DNA of 23,748 bases. Source: Merdiplasma sp905207905. Its GTDB lineage: Bacteria > Bacillota > Clostridia > Lachnospirales > Lachnospiraceae. Position numbers and translations under genes: made by a program. The stretch spans positions 1-23,748 of the forward strand of contig CABRXX010000038.1 in assembly GCA_902475025.1 (NCBI GenBank), in the 5' to 3' direction. Positions 21,808 to 23,748 of the stretch are shown piece by piece. The notes under the pieces were generated by a model that ran no database searches, was not told the DNA's origin, and saw only the letters and a program-made list of their open reading frames with translations. Within the stretch, counting starts at the first letter, position 1. Every line of letters starts with the position of its first letter.

Positions 21808-21915
21808 CTATTTCTTCTTTTTCAGCTTCGGGGCTGGCAGTTCCTCATACAATGAAAAAGCAAAGTGCATACAATCCACCCAATATATAATTTGCTCGTA
21901 AATTAATATTCCAAA
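21808..21915 (-). other. Short C-terminal-like coding remnant after the ATPase gene
   Basis: A 35-codon open stretch bounded by stops reads IIYWVDCMHFAFSLYEELP and ends in PKLKKKK before TAG. The lysine-rich end looks like a genuine protein C-terminus, possibly of a transposase, 61 bp before repeat A. There is no start signal and no family is recognised; it may be chance. Confidence 0.2.
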
Positions 21916-23156
21916 CTATCTGCGTTCAAAAGGAAATACTTCATTCCCATAATGACAAAGCCTTCCTCATTTCTCCAAGGTTTCTTGCTGCCATTCACAA
22001 TGACAATTTTCTTGAAAGAGTCCGGAATATTACGCAGAGAACTGAACTCCTGCGTCTGCTTTTCTTCTGAAGTCATGTCATAAGCAACCTGGATGTAATA
22101 TCTCTGATTGCCCTGATTTACCACAAAGTCAACCTCCAGCTGCTTGCGAGCTCGCTTACCTTCCTTATCCTTCCCGAAGATCTCCACAATCCCCACATCC
22201 ACATTGCAGCCACGGATCAACAGCTCATTATATACAATGTTCTCCATGATATGGGTAGGTTCCTGCTGTCTGAAATTCAGCCGAGCATTCCTCAGCCCCA
22301 AATCAGTAAAGTAGTATTTCAGATTTGCACCGACATACCTTCTGCCTTTAATATCATATCGACTTGCCTTGGAAATCAAAAATGCATCCGTCAAATAGTC
22401 AATATGGTTAGAGATGGTTTTATTGGCATAAGTCATCTGACGCTCACTGGCAAAGGTATTGGCAATCTTCGATGGATTCGTCGGGGAACCGATCGCAGAT
22501 GCAAGCACATCAACCAGAATACCGATCTCATCCACACTCTGAATCTTATTTCTTTCTATAACATCCTTTAAATAAACATTTGAAAAAATATTTTTTAGAT
22601 AGTCTGCTTTCTGTCGTTCACTCTGGAAGGTTACGACCTGGGGAAGTCCTCCGTAGATCATATAGTCATCCCAGGCTTCATCATAATCGCCGTCATAGAC
22701 AGAATAAAACTCCGCAAAAGAGAGGGGATAAATTCTGATTTCATCACCCCTGCCACGGAACTCGGTCACGATGTCGCTGGAAAGGAACTTGGAGTTACTT
22801 CCGGTAACATACACATCCATATTGCTCATGCGGAGCAGACTGTTCAGCACTTCCTCAAATCGTGGCATAAACTGCACTTCATCCAGAAGCAGATAATACT
22901 TCCCATCTTCTTTCACAGCATCCTTGATGAACTTAAAGCACACCTTGGGATCTCTTAATTCCTCGTTCTCAATACCGTCCAATGCAATCTCAATAATATG
23001 GTTGGCATCAACACCGTTCTCCAACAAATATCTCTTAAAGATGGTAAACAGCAAAAATGATTTTCCGCATCTACGAATGCCGGTAATCACCTTTATCATT
23101 CCATTATCTTTTCGTTCAATTAGCTGCTGTAGGTAAGCGTCTCTTTTAATTTCCAT
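21903..23156 (-). CDS. AAA ATPase with DUF4143 domain
   Basis: A 417-residue protein of the AAA_14/DUF4143 family common and often multicopy in gut bacteria; function is unknown. The N-terminal ATPase (about 1-170) has Walker A GIRRCGKS, Walker B YYLLLDEVQ and a sensor-like VTGSNSKFLS. A helical linker with WDDYMIYGGLP follows, then the DUF4143 nuclease-like domain (about 260-390) with ENIVYNELLIRG and QLEVDFVV. There the usual E-x-K strand is YYIQVAYD, so the nuclease site seems incomplete. ATG at 23156 has GGGGAG seven bases upstream; the frame extends to 23213 without a better start. The gene is bracketed by 40-bp direct repeats and its upstream region has two copies of a palindrome. Confidence 0.9.
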   Translation of the reverse strand: MEIKRDAYLQQLIERKDNGMIKVITGIRRCGKSFLLFTIFKRYLLENGVDANHIIEIALDGIENEELRDPKVCFKFIKDAVKEDGKYYLLLDEVQFMPRFEEVLNSLLRMSNMDVYVTGSNSKFLSSDIVTEFRGRGDEIRIYPLSFAEFYSVYDGDYDEAWDDYMIYGGLPQVVTFQSERQKADYLKNIFSNVYLKDVIERNKIQSVDEIGILVDVLASAIGSPTNPSKIANTFASERQMTYANKTISNHIDYLTDAFLISKASRYDIKGRRYVGANLKYYFTDLGLRNARLNFRQQEPTHIMENIVYNELLIRGCNVDVGIVEIFGKDKEGKRARKQLEVDFVVNQGNQRYYIQVAYDMTSEEKQTQEFSSLRNIPDSFKKIVIVNGSKKPWRNEEGFVIMGMKYFLLNADSLEY

Positions 23157-23175
23157 TATCGCACTCCCCATTTCC

Positions 23176-23255
23176 GTGCATCCGCACACTTTTTGGTAAT
23201 GGTATTCTATCACAAAACAAATTGAATTTCATTCCTATTTTGTGTGCATCTGCAC
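23176..23255. promoter_or_regulatory. Two GTGCATCYGCAC palindromes around the ATPase promoter region
   Basis: GTGCATCCGCAC at 23176-23187 and GTGCATCTGCAC at 23244-23255 differ at one base and are each followed by a T-rich stretch. Between them, on the minus strand, TAGAAT is a plausible -10 box. Paired identical dyads flanking a promoter suggest binding by a dimeric regulator, possibly with looping. Confidence 0.5.
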
Positions 23256-23294
23256 GTTTTTATATAATGAAGGCAAATATTTTTCAAATCTGCA

Positions 23295-23334
23295 GCCCAC
23301 TAAAAAGTACAGGACACAAAGCAAGCAATATCCT
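23295..23334. repeat. 40-bp direct repeat, copy B, at the break in a GNAT gene
   Basis: Same sequence as copy A with two differences. On the minus strand it begins exactly where the reading of the GNAT pseudogene stops resembling an acetyltransferase (after GYATEIAQ), which indicates that the repeat is the end of something inserted or recombined there. Confidence 0.8.
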
Positions 23335-23580
23335 TGAGCAATTTCTGTTGCATAACCTTTGCACCAAAATTTTTTATGTACACAATACGCGATATCATAT
23401 ACTTTCTTATCTTCACTTATCATGAAACTGCACGTTTCCCCCGTTCTAAGGTATCTTTAAAGACAGGAATTAAATACTATATGCCCATAAAGCATCTTCT
23501 TTCGTAAATCCGCTTAATAAAAGTCTTGAAGTTTCAATATCAATTATTTTCAATTTTTCCCCCTCACTTTCTATTTTCAT
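23334..23580 (-). pseudogene. Broken GNAT (RimJ-like) acetyltransferase
   Basis: A start with GGGGAGG upstream opens a frame containing IETSRLLLSGFTKEDALWAY, the typical N-terminus of RimJ/RimL-type acetyltransferases, but it stops at 23470. A second frame from 23423 contains VYDIAYCVHKKFWCKGYATEIAQ, the acetyl-CoA-binding segment of the same family. The middle part (about 60 residues in intact relatives) is mostly missing, and the C-terminal part is replaced by the 40-bp repeat at 23334. So the gene carries an internal deletion and a truncation. Confidence 0.75.
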
Positions 23581-23614
23581 CAGCACGCCTCCCCGATAAT
23601 CTCTATTTTTAGTG

Positions 23615-23644
23615 AAAACAGGCAGTTAATCCTAAAACTGCCTG
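23615..23644 (-). terminator. Intrinsic terminator of the gene at the right edge
   Basis: On the minus strand, CAGGCAGTT pairs perfectly with AACTGCCTG around an 8-base loop, followed by TTTT. It lies about 40 bp after the stop of the partial gene at 23688, which supports that stop being real. Confidence 0.75.
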
Positions 23645-23687
23645 CTCTGTGGATATGGATATAATTTTCTCAAAAATCATAGCAATG

Positions 23688-23748
23688 CTATTCTGATAAA
23701 CTTTCAAGAATTGAAATATCATGCTTATCTTTATCTCTTAATTCATAA
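23688..23748 (-). CDS. Partial gene, C-terminal end only, runs off the window
   Basis: The last 19 codons read ELRDKDKHDISILESLSE before TAG, open to the window edge. An intrinsic terminator follows. The composition is charged and soluble; too little is present to name a family. Confidence 0.4.
   Translation of the reverse strand, partial: YELRDKDKHDISILESLSE

Noticed and set aside
21750..21845. AGCCCC / GGGGCT inverted repeat after the ATPase gene as a terminator.
   Set aside because: The 6-bp stem has a loop of over 30 bases and no T-tract, so it is not convincing.
1..23748. Searched by eye for CRISPR arrays, tRNA and rRNA genes.
   Set aside because: No regularly spaced repeats, tRNA-like cloverleaf ends or rRNA segments were noticed; short RNAs could be missed without a covariance search.

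Overview
The window looks like chromosome from a gut-type Clostridium relative, most likely Lachnospiraceae. The evidence is strong AGGAGG-type ribosome binding sites, tightly packed operons, the housekeeping order ispF - acetyltransferase - cysS - mrnC - rlmB - trkH - trkA, and low-GC Gram-positive families. This placement rests on gene content and order, not on a database search.

Region 1 (about 1-6900, all minus strand) is a housekeeping block: IspF (isoprenoid synthesis), an Eis-like acetyltransferase, CysRS, Mini-RNase III, the 23S rRNA methyltransferase RlmB, and a KtrB/KtrA potassium uptake pair. Consensus-like promoters lie upstream of ispF and cysS, and several genes overlap by a few bases.

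Region 2 (about 7000-16500) is a vitamin B12 acquisition and use block. Two complete but different FecBCD/BtuFCD-type ABC importers are transcribed divergently from a shared intergenic region of about 840 bp. Each has its own cobalamin riboswitch, promoter and intrinsic terminator. The plus-strand operon ends with a CGGC-domain, cysteine-rich small protein. Next to it, on the minus strand, is a class II (adenosylcobalamin-dependent) ribonucleotide reductase, nrdJ. The neighbourhood therefore holds both corrinoid import and a major consumer of the cofactor.

Region 3 (about 16500-20600) has an AI-2E-type membrane protein (plus strand), a histidine phosphatase, a possible 57-residue small protein, an acetyltransferase remnant, and a Mef-like drug-efflux MFS transporter. 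The MFS gene has a 6-codon leader ORF with a near-perfect Shine-Dalgarno sequence and mutually exclusive hairpins, one of which would cover the transporter's ribosome binding site. This is the architecture of translational or transcriptional attenuation.

Region 4 (about 20600-23748) is visibly more AT-rich and accessory. It holds a membrane-linked XRE regulator with a single-pass membrane partner and an AAA/DUF4143 ATPase with two identical-type palindromes around its promoter. Two 40-bp direct repeats bracket the ATPase. A GNAT acetyltransferase pseudogene loses its recognisable reading exactly at one repeat. A terminator and the last codons of another gene lie at the right edge.

The observations most worth pursuing are the paired divergent B12 riboswitches with their dissimilar transporters, the MFS leader/attenuator, and the 40-bp repeat unit around the ATPase.
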